From a virus, in the IMG/VR virus record IMGVR_UViG_3300008110_000040, positions 1 through 64,000 of that record: a stretch of DNA of 64,000 nucleotides. One strand, written 5' to 3'. A program made the translations under genes and the position numbers. The notes beneath the pieces were generated by a model. That model was not told where the DNA came from and made no database searches. It worked only from the letters and a program-made list of their open reading frames with translations. Of the stretch, positions 18,211-25,882 are shown piece after piece. Every line of letters starts with the position of its first letter. Position 1 is the first letter of the stretch.

Positions 18211-19935
18211 ATGGCAGAACAAATTATTTCACCTGGTGTATTCCAAATAGAGTCAGACCAGAGCCTTTACACAACCCAACCACCTGCGTTAGGTGCAGCA
18301 ATAGTAGGTCCTACAGTTATGGGTAGACCTTTTGTACCTACTTATGTTACTACATATTCTCAATATCTAGCATTATTTGGTGATATTTTTAAGAGTGGTA
18401 GTTACTACTATGAATACTTTACTTCACAAGCAGCTAAAGAATATTTTCAAAATGGCGGTCAGTCATTATTAGTTACTCGTATTATTAGCGGATCAGCTAA
18501 TGCAAGTACGTATGCTACATCTAATATTCCTGCTGCTTCAGGTACAGGATCATCATTCCAATTAGAAGTTTTATCATGGGGTGACCAAATGAATAACACT
18601 TCTAGCTTAGTAAGTGGTGCTTTAGCAAGTGGTTCTTCACTAAACGTACGTTGGGAGGTAACATCAGTAAATACAGGAAGTGGTACTTTCACTTTAGTAA
18701 TTCGTCGTGGTGACGATAATGATGCTCAGAAAAATATTTTAGAAACATGGGCTAACGTAAGTTTAGATCCTCAATTACCTAACTACATTTCTCGTGTAAT
18801 AGGTGATTTAAAACCTGTTTATACAGCAGCTACAGGTAATAGCTCAGCATATATTAATTTTACTGGAACTTACCCAAACATATCACAGTATGTTCGTGTT
18901 TCATCAGTTACTACTCCAAATGTAGATTCAATTGACAATAATGGTAATTATAAAGCTACTCAATACAGTGGAAGTTTACCTACAGTAGGAAGTGGATCAT
19001 ATGGTGGTTCGTTCAGTGGAGGTGTAGCAGACACAAACGCTGCTAAGTTGATGAATGAAAACATTACCTCAGCAAGTATTCAAGGATTTACTCCAGCAGA
19101 TTATAATACAGCATTTAGTTTATTATCTAATGCAGATGAATACAGATTTAATATGTTGTTAGCTCCTGGTGTTGGATTAGATAACTCAGCTGTATCTACT
19201 ATGATAGCAACAGTAGAAGGACGTGGCGATGCAATCGCTATTACAGATGCTGGTGTTTATGGAACTGCAATCGGAACTGCAACTCAAAATGCTTCAGGTC
19301 AATCAAGTAATTATGCTGCAACTTATTATCCTTGGGTTCAATTATTCTCAAGTGGTTTAGGAAAAGTAGTATGGTGTCCTCCATCAACAGTAATAGGTGG
19401 TGTATTAGCATTTAACGATAGAGTAGGTGCTGAATGGTTTGCTCCAGCTGGTTTAAACAGAGGTGGTATTCCTTCAGTAGTTCGTCCTGAACGCAGATTA
19501 CAACAAACAGATCGTGATACATTATATAGTGGAAATGTTAACCCAATTGCAACATTCCCAGGTACTGGTACTTGTGTATGGGGTCAGAAAACATTGCAAC
19601 GTAAACCAACATCTTTAGATCGTGTAAATGTAAGACGTTTATTAATAGCATTAAAAGATTTTATCGGTGGTGTATCTCGTACATTAGTATTCGAACAAAA
19701 CACAACAGTAACTCGTAATAGATTCTTATCACAAGTTAATCCTTATTTAGAGTCAGTAGTGCAACGTCAAGGTTTATTTGCTTATAAAGTAGTAATGGAT
19801 GATACTAATAATACAGCAGATGTAGTTGATAGAAACCAATTAGTAGGCCAAATTTATATTCAACCTACTAAAACAGCTGAATTTATTATCTTGAATTTTA
19901 ACATTCTACCAACTGGAGCTACATTCCCAGCTTAA
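18211..19935 (+). CDS. gp18: Tail sheath protein (T4 gp18-like)
   Basis: A 574-residue contractile sheath protein. Family features: the N-terminus ISPGVFQIESDQS, which begins most sheath proteins; a GPTVMGRPFVPT strand soon after; a TRIISGSA motif; a central NMLLAPGV (residue ~310); and a C-terminal RLLIALKDFIGGVSRTLVFEQN followed by the AEFIILNFNI strand. Length is close to T4 gp18 (659). It polymerises around the tube and contracts at infection. It has its own promoter box and a strong terminator. High confidence. Confidence 0.93.
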   Translation: MAEQIISPGVFQIESDQSLYTTQPPALGAAIVGPTVMGRPFVPTYVTTYSQYLALFGDIFKSGSYYYEYFTSQAAKEYFQNGGQSLLVTRIISGSANASTYATSNIPAASGTGSSFQLEVLSWGDQMNNTSSLVSGALASGSSLNVRWEVTSVNTGSGTFTLVIRRGDDNDAQKNILETWANVSLDPQLPNYISRVIGDLKPVYTAATGNSSAYINFTGTYPNISQYVRVSSVTTPNVDSIDNNGNYKATQYSGSLPTVGSGSYGGSFSGGVADTNAAKLMNENITSASIQGFTPADYNTAFSLLSNADEYRFNMLLAPGVGLDNSAVSTMIATVEGRGDAIAITDAGVYGTAIGTATQNASGQSSNYAATYYPWVQLFSSGLGKVVWCPPSTVIGGVLAFNDRVGAEWFAPAGLNRGGIPSVVRPERRLQQTDRDTLYSGNVNPIATFPGTGTCVWGQKTLQRKPTSLDRVNVRRLLIALKDFIGGVSRTLVFEQNTTVTRNRFLSQVNPYLESVVQRQGLFAYKVVMDDTNNTADVVDRNQLVGQIYIQPTKTAEFIILNFNILPTGATFPA

Positions 19936-19945
19936 CAATAATAAT

Positions 19946-19977
19946 GTAGAGGGGTGAAAACCTCTCTACATATTTTT
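19946..19977 (+). terminator. Rho-independent terminator after sheath gene
   Basis: A 10-bp stem (GTAGAGGGGT / ACCTCTCTAC, one G-U pair) with a GAAA loop, followed by ATATTTTT. It isolates the abundant sheath transcript from the tube gene. Confidence 0.8.
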
Positions 19978-19986
19978 AAATTATAT

Positions 19987-19995
19987 AATATTTAT
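19987..19995 (+). promoter_or_regulatory. AATATTTAT box
   Basis: A copy of the box 22 bases before the tail tube gene, immediately after the sheath terminator. Confidence 0.5.
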
Positions 19996-20017
19996 CAATA
20001 GATAACAATTAAATAAC

Positions 20018-20503
20018 ATGCCAGTACTTTCAGCAAACGAGATAATGTTCACTGCGTTTGAACCAAAAGTTCAAAATCGCTTTATCATGTACATAGATGG
20101 TATTCCTGCTTACCTAATTAAAAAAGCAAGCTCACCTTCATTAGACGCAGGTGAAGTAGTATTAGACCATATTAACGTTTACCGTAAAATTAAAGGTAAA
20201 GTTAGATGGAATGATATGAACTTAGAATTATACGACCCTATCACTCCATCAGGTGCTCAAGCAGTAATGGAATGGGTTCGTTTATCACATGAATCTGTAA
20301 CGGGTCGTGATGGTTACTCAGATTTCTACAAGAAAGATATTACATTAGATGTATTAGGCCCAGTAGGTGATGTCATCAGTGAATGGGTTATCAAAGGAGC
20401 ATATGTTAAAACAGCTAACTTTGGTGATTACGATTGGGCAAATGATCAAGCAATTAACTTATCAGTATCGATTGCTATGGATTATTGTGTATTGAACTTC
20501 TGA
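20018..20503 (+). CDS. gp19: Tail tube protein (T4 gp19-like)
   Basis: A 161-residue tube protein, the same length class as T4 gp19 (163). It begins MPVLSANEIMFTAFEPKVQNRF, where FEPKVQNRF is typical, then IDGIPAYLIKKASSPSL and WNDMNLELYDPI, and it ends ISVSIAMDYC-type strand. It forms the inner tube through which DNA passes. It has its own box and a terminator on both sides. High confidence. Confidence 0.92.
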   Translation: MPVLSANEIMFTAFEPKVQNRFIMYIDGIPAYLIKKASSPSLDAGEVVLDHINVYRKIKGKVRWNDMNLELYDPITPSGAQAVMEWVRLSHESVTGRDGYSDFYKKDITLDVLGPVGDVISEWVIKGAYVKTANFGDYDWANDQAINLSVSIAMDYCVLNF

Positions 20504-20542
20504 TCTTTAATTAAGAAAATAGCGATCCAAATCGCGTCTTCT

Positions 20543-20582
20543 AATCCTTCTATATATATATTAGTATATAGGAGGATTTTTT
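20543..20582 (+). terminator. Terminator after tail tube gene
   Basis: A 14-bp stem (AATCCTTCTATATA / TATATAGGAGGATT, one G-U pair) with an 8-base loop and a T tract. Confidence 0.75.
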
Positions 20583-20628
20583 ATGCTTAAAAAAAACAAA
20601 TTAAACAAATATTATTAGAAAATATATC
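20583..20628 (+). other. Possible decayed leader before next gene
   Basis: An ATG at 20583 opens a short frame with an A8 run. Adding one A would give MLKKKQIKQILLENIS and stop, which resembles the capsid-targeting leaders of neighbouring genes. It could be a frameshifted remnant of such a gene, or chance. Confidence 0.2.
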
Positions 20629-21153
20629 ATGATAAAACTATCCCAAATATTGAAAGAAATATCATCATCTCCTGAATACCTCACTTTAAATACAAATGAT
20701 AAAAACTTATACGAAACATATATATTATTAGGAGAATTATTAAATCCGGATAATTCATATCCATATGAAGAAAAGATAAAAGGGTTATGGGAATATAAGG
20801 ATATAATGGATAATATATATTTTGTTCGATTAACATATCAACCAACAACTCAACCTCATTTTGAGTTAAAAACAGGATATTATAATGAACATGGTAAACC
20901 TCAATACGACCCGCCAGTACCTGATAATTCAACTAGTAAAGATTGGGATAAACGAAGTGATACTGTTGCTAAAATATATCGTGATGAAATAATACCTATG
21001 TTTATAGAGCAAAACATAAGTAATATATTAATCATAAAACCACTAGAAATTAAAAGATATCAATTTAGTGTAAGATTAATAGATAAATTTACCCCTAACA
21101 ACATTCAGATAAAATATAATAAACCTCAATCTATTGTTTTAACAAAACCATAA
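20629..21153 (+). CDS. Protein with capsid-targeting-like leader
   Basis: A 174-residue protein starting MIKLSQILKEIS, with candidate prohead-protease site LKE at residues 8-10. After the leader come a helical segment and a mixed alpha/beta body (NIYFVRLTYQPTTQPHFELK), ending in a short basic C-terminus. It lies between the tube and the tail-chaperone genes, as the T4 internal-protein type can be scattered. Function unknown; packaged-protein role inferred. Confidence 0.6.
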   Translation: MIKLSQILKEISSSPEYLTLNTNDKNLYETYILLGELLNPDNSYPYEEKIKGLWEYKDIMDNIYFVRLTYQPTTQPHFELKTGYYNEHGKPQYDPPVPDNSTSKDWDKRSDTVAKIYRDEIIPMFIEQNISNILIIKPLEIKRYQFSVRLIDKFTPNNIQIKYNKPQSIVLTKP

Positions 21154-21199
21154 TATTTATCACCACGAAATTACTTTTTCCGAAGTATACAGAAAGATT

Positions 21200-21219
21200 G
21201 GCTTGGCTTTTGCCAGGCC
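21200..21219 (+). terminator. Terminator-like hairpin
   Basis: An 8-bp stem (GGCTTGGC / GCCAGGCC, one G-U pair) with a TTTT loop, followed by TCTTCTT. A copy of the AT-rich box (21152-21160) lies upstream and another downstream. The T tract is weak. Confidence 0.5.
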
Positions 21220-21232
21220 TCTTCTTATCGTT

Positions 21233-21241
21233 ATATTTATA
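21233..21241 (+). promoter_or_regulatory. ATATTTATA box
   Basis: A copy of the box 18 bases before the tail-assembly chaperone gene, followed by the AATAAGTT start-context sequence. Confidence 0.5.
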
Positions 21242-21259
21242 TAAAATAATAAGTTATAA

Positions 21260-22030
21260 ATGGAAAATACTGTTACAAAACCAAAATTCCCAACAGAGAT
21301 AGTAGATTTACCTTCAAAAGGTTTACTTTATCCTAAAGAAAACCCACTATCAAGCGGTAAAATTGAAATGAAATATATGAGCGCGCGCGAAGAAGATATT
21401 CTTACAAACGCAAACTATATTAAACAAGGTACTGTTATTGATAAACTATTGCAAGCTCTTATTGTATCTCCTATCAATTATGATGATTTATTGATTGGTG
21501 ATAAAAATGCAATTTTAGTTGCCGCTCGTATATTAGGATATGGTAAAAATTACCAATTTACTTACGTTAATTCGCAAGGTCAAGAAGTAGACGCGGTAGT
21601 TGACCTAACTACTCTTAACGACAAGATAATCGAAGATTCTCTTTATACCCCCGGTTTAAATGAGTTCAATTTTAAACTACCTCACTCAGATAATACTGTG
21701 ACTTTTAAGTTATTAACACATGGTGATGAAAAGAAAATTGAAGCTGAAATAAAAGGTTTACAGAAAATCAATCCAAGTGCTACTTATGACGTAACTACTC
21801 GTTTAAAATACATGATTACATCAGTAAACGGTAATCGTGAAGTAAAAGAGATACGTGAATTCGTAGATAATTTCTTAATGGCTAGGGATGCCAGAGCATT
21901 ACGTGAATATTATGTTAAAATACAACCTGATATTGAACTAAAATATATTCCTAATGACGAAAACTATGTTGGGGAGGGCATAGATATTCCTATTTCTCTT
22001 AACTTTTTTTGGCCTGACTCAGGAATATAG
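21260..22030 (+). CDS. Tail assembly chaperone, unshifted form (gp26/gpG-like)
   Basis: A 256-residue protein with DLPSKGLLYPKENPLSSG near the N-terminus and KYMSAREEDILTNANYIKQG after it, a pattern known from T4 gp26-type baseplate-hub/tail-chaperone proteins of T4-like phages. It sits directly before the tape measure gene, the canonical place for the gpG chaperone. Near its 3' end, seven T residues (22004-22010) overlap an open frame in the +1 register, so a longer shifted form is expected. It would bind the tape measure during tail assembly and not stay in the virion. Confidence 0.75.
   Translation: MENTVTKPKFPTEIVDLPSKGLLYPKENPLSSGKIEMKYMSAREEDILTNANYIKQGTVIDKLLQALIVSPINYDDLLIGDKNAILVAARILGYGKNYQFTYVNSQGQEVDAVVDLTTLNDKIIEDSLYTPGLNEFNFKLPHSDNTVTFKLLTHGDEKKIEAEIKGLQKINPSATYDVTTRLKYMITSVNGNREVKEIREFVDNFLMARDARALREYYVKIQPDIELKYIPNDENYVGEGIDIPISLNFFWPDSGI
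22004..22010 (+). other. Programmed frameshift site (T7 run)
   Basis: The run of seven T follows AAC. In the zero frame the ribosome reads TTT TTT TGG and stops six codons later. A +1 step (or -2) gives GGC CTG ACT CAG and opens a 90-codon extension. A -1 step would meet TGA at once, so +1 or -2 is required. Confidence 0.65.
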
Positions 22031-22283
22031 ATTAGTTTTATTTAGTCAAATACACGACATTTGTTTCTGGGGACAAGGTGGATATGATTGGAATACTGTT
22101 TATGATATGCCCGTTTGGTTACGTACGTTTACCTTTAATAAAATAAAGGAATACCATGATAAACAAAACGAGGAGATTGAAAAGCAGCAAAATATGATGA
22201 ATAATAACAGTAAAAAACAAGAATTAGCAAAACCAAATATAACCCCTAAACCAGATTACGTTACAAGAGCACCTAAAAAATAG
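22011..22283 (+). CDS. Frameshifted C-terminal part of tail assembly chaperone (gpGT-like)
   Basis: A 90-residue extension in the +1 frame with no start codon before its conserved part: YRLVLFSQIHDICFWGQ, then GGYDWNTVYDMPVWLRTFTF, then a charged helix. The motif (Y/D)xMPxWLRxFxF is the hallmark of the T part of tail-chaperone pairs. The fused product from 21260 would be about 340 residues. It ends just before the tape measure promoter, and its last codons form the terminator stem. An internal ATG (22109) would omit half of the conserved region. Confidence 0.7.
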   Translation, partial: GLTQEYRLVLFSQIHDICFWGQGGYDWNTVYDMPVWLRTFTFNKIKEYHDKQNEEIEKQQNMMNNNSKKQELAKPNITPKPDYVTRAPKK

Positions 22284-22293
22284 GTGCTTTTTT
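22268..22293 (+). terminator. Terminator overlapping the chaperone stop codon
   Basis: An 8-bp perfect stem (AGCACCTA / TAGGTGCT) with an A5 loop and six T. The last coding codons of the frameshifted frame and its TAG lie in the stem. Conservation of this arrangement would support that the frame is real. Confidence 0.75.
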
Positions 22294-22294
22294 G

Positions 22295-22304
22295 TATATT
22301 TATA
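22295..22304 (+). promoter_or_regulatory. TATATTTATA box
   Basis: A copy of the box only four bases before the tape measure ATG, directly after the terminator T tract. Confidence 0.45.
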
Positions 22305-22308
22305 ACAT

Positions 22309-24279
22309 ATGGCTGACGATAAAGATAAAATAATAAAAGATTTAAATCAAGCATTAGATAGCTTAGACCAAAGAATTAACGGAGCGGTAAATACATTAAA
22401 CACTCAGTTTATTACTGGTTTAACTAATTCTATAAATAAGGCTAGAGATTTAACTAAGGCTTTTGAAGATGGTGAAAAAATTGAAAAAAAATTAACATCC
22501 GAACGAAGAAAAATTAATAATAGTATAGATTCTAGTCTTCGTTTAGAAGCTAAATTACAAGATAAAATATTAAAAGCTAACACAACAGGAAACTATACTA
22601 AAGCCGCATCTCTACAAATCCAATTAGACTCTCTAGTAGCTCAAAGAGAAATAAATGAGGAATTAGATTATAATTTACTACAACTAGAGAAAGCAAATAG
22701 TTTAGAAAGGCAACTAACAGAAGAAAAGAAAAAACAAAATTCACTCAGCGGAGTAGCTAAAAAACTATATGACGATAACTTTAAAAAAATAGTAAACTCT
22801 TTTACTACCCTACAAGGTGTAATAGATTTACTGATTAAAGCTGCTTTTAATTTTAATAAAGTATCAGTCGATGTAGGTAAGAATTTTGGATATGGAGCAG
22901 ATCAAGCAGATAGATTAACATCTAATTTAGCATCAGCTGCTAGAAATTCAAGTAATGTTAACTTTACATTAAAGAATGCGGCCGAAGCAATGACCCAGTT
23001 GAATGAACAAACTGGATTTGTTGCAGAATACTCAGCACAAACACTTGAAACTCAAATAATGTTAACCAAACAGTTTGGTTTAACAGCAGAAGAGGCATCA
23101 GGAATATATAAGTTCTCAGTATTAACTGGTAAATCTACAGAACAAATAAACAAGTCGATGGTGGGAGCATATGTTGCTGCTCGTAATCAACTTGGAGTAG
23201 GAATACCATTTAAAGCTACTATGGCTGAAGCCGCTAAGGTGTCAGGTCAATTAGCAGCTAACCTAAAAAATAATCCTGAGTTTATAGTTAAAGCAGTAGC
23301 TCAAGCAAAAGCATTAGGTACTACTTTAGAACAAACTAAAAAACAGGGTGAATCATTATTAGAATTTGAATCTTCAATTGAAGCTGAATTAAAAGCTGAA
23401 TTATTGACAGGTCAAGCCCTTAATTTAGAAAGAGCTAGAGCAGCAGCATTAATGGGTGACCAAGTTACAGTAATGAAGGAACTTAATAATCAAGGAATGA
23501 CACTTGAGAAGTTCCAAGCAATGAATGTATTAGCCCAAAAATCATTTGCTTCTGCTATTGGTTTAAGTGCAGATGAATTAGCAAATCAACTTAGACAACA
23601 GAAATTAGCAGTTGAAAGTGGTAAGTCATTAGCTCAAATTACTGAGGAAGAAGCAATAGAAGCACAAAAACGCCAAAACATACAAGATAAATTTAATGCT
23701 GCTGTCGATAAATTAAAAGACTTAATAGGTAATTTAGTAGCAGGTCCTCTTGGTAAGTTTTTGGATATGATAAGTAGTATATTATCTCATACAACTGCTT
23801 TAAAAATAGTTGTAGCAGGATTGGCAGGATATATGGTAGCCTCTCTTATCCCCTCATTTAGTAGATTAGCAGTAATAATGAGATATATAAGAATGCAAGG
23901 AATAGGAACTGCTATAGCTACTGCTATTTCAAATCCATTTGCCGCTATAGCTGGTTTGGCTACGGCCGGTATAGTAGGAGCATATTTAAATTCCAAAACG
24001 GCAGATGACATGGTATCTGAAGGAGGTTATGGGAAACGCACATTATTAGCTCCAGAAGGTGCTATTAAGTTAAATGATAAAGATACAATAATAGCGGGAA
24101 CTAATTTAGGTAGATCTAACCCACAACCTCAACAAATAGACAACACAGCTTTAATAGCAGCTATCAATAGACAAACCGATGTAATAGCTAGTAAAAATTA
24201 TACACCAACATTACAAGCAATAGTAGAGGGCTCAGTATTAGCAACGGGAACTGTTCAAAATTCTTATAACTTAGCTTAA
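22309..24279 (+). CDS. Tail tape measure protein
   Basis: A 656-residue protein that sets tail length. The N-terminal ~200 residues are coiled-coil and charged. The middle contains alternating amphipathic helices rich in Ala and Gln. Residues ~490-570 hold hydrophobic segments (KIVVAGLAGYMVASLI, IAGLATAGIVGAYL) that may insert in the host membrane. It follows the G/GT chaperone pair, as expected. It plays the role of T4 gp29. Its 3' end is partly duplicated 1.1 kb downstream. Confidence 0.85.
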   Translation: MADDKDKIIKDLNQALDSLDQRINGAVNTLNTQFITGLTNSINKARDLTKAFEDGEKIEKKLTSERRKINNSIDSSLRLEAKLQDKILKANTTGNYTKAASLQIQLDSLVAQREINEELDYNLLQLEKANSLERQLTEEKKKQNSLSGVAKKLYDDNFKKIVNSFTTLQGVIDLLIKAAFNFNKVSVDVGKNFGYGADQADRLTSNLASAARNSSNVNFTLKNAAEAMTQLNEQTGFVAEYSAQTLETQIMLTKQFGLTAEEASGIYKFSVLTGKSTEQINKSMVGAYVAARNQLGVGIPFKATMAEAAKVSGQLAANLKNNPEFIVKAVAQAKALGTTLEQTKKQGESLLEFESSIEAELKAELLTGQALNLERARAAALMGDQVTVMKELNNQGMTLEKFQAMNVLAQKSFASAIGLSADELANQLRQQKLAVESGKSLAQITEEEAIEAQKRQNIQDKFNAAVDKLKDLIGNLVAGPLGKFLDMISSILSHTTALKIVVAGLAGYMVASLIPSFSRLAVIMRYIRMQGIGTAIATAISNPFAAIAGLATAGIVGAYLNSKTADDMVSEGGYGKRTLLAPEGAIKLNDKDTIIAGTNLGRSNPQPQQIDNTALIAAINRQTDVIASKNYTPTLQAIVEGSVLATGTVQNSYNLA

Positions 24280-24289
24280 AATATTAATA
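24261..24289 (+). repeat. Direct repeat, left copy (tape measure 3' end)
   Basis: 29 bases starting TTCTTATAAC, spanning the last codons SYNLA and stop of the tape measure gene. The right copy at 25404-25432 matches at 27 of 29 positions. The pair flanks two genes with capsid-targeting-like leaders. Confidence 0.75.
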
Positions 24290-24303
24290 ATAAATTAAAA
24301 ATT

Positions 24304-24927
24304 ATGATAAGATTAATAGGTTTATTAAAAGAAAATATAAATTATTTAAAACCTCAAAATAGTGAAGAAAAATTATTACCTCTTCCTAAAAAAGCAAAAG
24401 ATAATGAAGGAAATACTGTAACACTAATAGGTCAAGAATCTAAATTTATATATTGGGATGATAATGGAAATAGATGGACTTCAGATGGTGAGAATCTATA
24501 TAGTAAATATAAGATGAATAGATATGATGCAATAGAATTTAAGAAAAAACCTAAACTAGAACCGGAAGCTGTAGACAAAGCTTGGGAAAAAGCATATGAT
24601 GAACATACAGACTCATTAAAAATATTTGTTAACGATATATTAGAAGTTCCATATGATGTTAATTTAGGATGGAGAGATGGCGTCGATGAAGATATTATTT
24701 TTATCACATCTAAAATATATGGTACTAATCCAACTACTTTTACTACTTACCATAAAGAAGTAGATGGAGATCAGATAGATTATAAATATGAATCATATAA
24801 ACCAATAAATGCCACCGCAGATGAAATTGAAGATGCTTTAACTAAAAGAAAATTAAAAAAATTAGGTTTGGAAGGAACGATTAAATTGGTTGATCTATTA
24901 AAAGAATACACTAAATTAGTTTCCTAG
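24304..24927 (+). CDS. Protein with capsid-targeting-like leader (and a second copy at its C-terminus)
   Basis: A 207-residue protein starting MIRLIGLLKENI, with candidate site LKE at residues 8-10. The body includes ESKFIYWDDNGNRWTSDGEN and an acidic middle. The end, TIKLVDLLKEYTKLVS, repeats the leader pattern, so the motif may act at either end or reflect fusion. It lies in a two-gene segment bounded by a 29-base direct repeat. Function unknown; internal head protein inferred. Confidence 0.6.
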   Translation: MIRLIGLLKENINYLKPQNSEEKLLPLPKKAKDNEGNTVTLIGQESKFIYWDDNGNRWTSDGENLYSKYKMNRYDAIEFKKKPKLEPEAVDKAWEKAYDEHTDSLKIFVNDILEVPYDVNLGWRDGVDEDIIFITSKIYGTNPTTFTTYHKEVDGDQIDYKYESYKPINATADEIEDALTKRKLKKLGLEGTIKLVDLLKEYTKLVS

Positions 24928-24942
24928 ATTTTTTAATTCTGT

Positions 24943-24952
24943 AATATTTATA
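24943..24952 (+). promoter_or_regulatory. AATATTTATA box
   Basis: A copy of the box 14 bases before the next capsid-targeting-like gene. Confidence 0.45.
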
Positions 24953-24966
24953 ATAAGTTAAAAATT

Positions 24967-25377
24967 ATGATAAAATTAATAGATTTATTAAATGAATCTC
25001 AATATTCTCAATTAGAATTAACACCAATGGGGGAATTACTTCTTAATTACCTCAACTCAGATGTTGAATCTGATAAACCTGAAAATTATCATCTATCTTC
25101 AAGAGATGAACAAATATTAATGGATATGGGAATGTATGTTACTGATGGCTTATATACTGATAATAAATTTACTAATTTAGATATATTTGCATTAGATATA
25201 GCATCTGGAGAATATCAAGATCCACAATTAGGTAGACAAAAAGTTTTAAATAAAATAAATACTGCTATCAAAAAAGGATGGGTTAAAATAGTTCCTTATA
25301 AAGGTAATCCTTTTAAAGATAAAAATAACGATGATGATAATTCAATAGGTAGAGGTAGAGATTTTATAGGAGTATAA
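24967..25377 (+). CDS. Protein with capsid-targeting-like leader
   Basis: A 136-residue protein starting MIKLIDLLNESQ, with candidate site LNE at residues 8-10. The following segment (LELTPMGELLLNYLNSD, DEQILMDMGMYVTDG) looks helical and could be a small winged-helix-like domain. The C-terminus is Asp/Asn-rich (KNNDDDNSIGRGRDF). Part of the direct-repeat-bounded pair. Function unknown. Confidence 0.6.
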   Translation: MIKLIDLLNESQYSQLELTPMGELLLNYLNSDVESDKPENYHLSSRDEQILMDMGMYVTDGLYTDNKFTNLDIFALDIASGEYQDPQLGRQKVLNKINTAIKKGWVKIVPYKGNPFKDKNNDDDNSIGRGRDFIGV

Positions 25378-25403
25378 ATTAAAACAAATAACATTATGGA
25401 ATA

Positions 25404-25432
25404 TTCTTATAATCTAGCTTAAAATATTAATA
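25404..25432 (+). repeat. Direct repeat, right copy
   Basis: A second copy of the tape measure 3' end, 27 of 29 bases identical. With ATG at 25396 it forms a vestigial eight-codon frame ending in YNLA and stop. It marks the right junction of a probable insertion or duplication. Confidence 0.75.
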
Positions 25433-25437
25433 TTTAT
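25429..25437 (+). promoter_or_regulatory. AATATTTAT box
   Basis: A copy of the box 18 bases before the gene at 25456, overlapping the end of the right direct repeat. Confidence 0.45.
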
Positions 25438-25455
25438 TATAAATAAATTACAACT

Positions 25456-25872
25456 ATGGCAGTAGTAGATCAATACAAAACAAGTACGCTTGGGTTATTA
25501 GTTAGACATAATGTTGAACCTCAAAGAGATTTAACAGCTAAAAATTCTTACTGGGGATATAGAGACCCATCAGCTAATGTAGACCCAGCATTAAGTCAAT
25601 TACATGGAGAAGGATTTTTTGACCCTTATACATTAGGTTACTCAGTAGATGGTACTCCTAATGTTAGAGTATCATCATTCGGTGATATATCAGCGGGTAG
25701 TACAATATCTGTTAAACAACCTTCACTTATAGATGAATTAGACCCGAACGCCCCTAATAACACCCAAATAGGAAAACCAGTACCTAATGGAGGCCCAGTA
25801 GTTTCTCAAATTTACAAATCTCCTACAGGACAAAGATACAGAGACTTAGGACCTACAGAAGGACGTTATTAA
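25456..25872 (+). CDS. Small baseplate-region protein
   Basis: A 138-residue protein rich in Pro, Tyr, Asp and Gly with little hydrophobic core (YGEFF-type segments such as EGFFDPYTLGYSVDG). It ends SPTGQRYRDLGPTEGRY. The gene lies 10 bases before the 706-residue structural gene and probably belongs with it to the baseplate or hub. No family recognised. Confidence 0.5.
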   Translation: MAVVDQYKTSTLGLLVRHNVEPQRDLTAKNSYWGYRDPSANVDPALSQLHGEGFFDPYTLGYSVDGTPNVRVSSFGDISAGSTISVKQPSLIDELDPNAPNNTQIGKPVPNGGPVVSQIYKSPTGQRYRDLGPTEGRY

Positions 25873-25882
25873 TAAAACATAG

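Noticed and set aside
22109-22283. Separate gene from the ATG inside the chaperone extension
   Set aside because: The conserved segment begins well before this ATG, so translation must come from the upstream frame.
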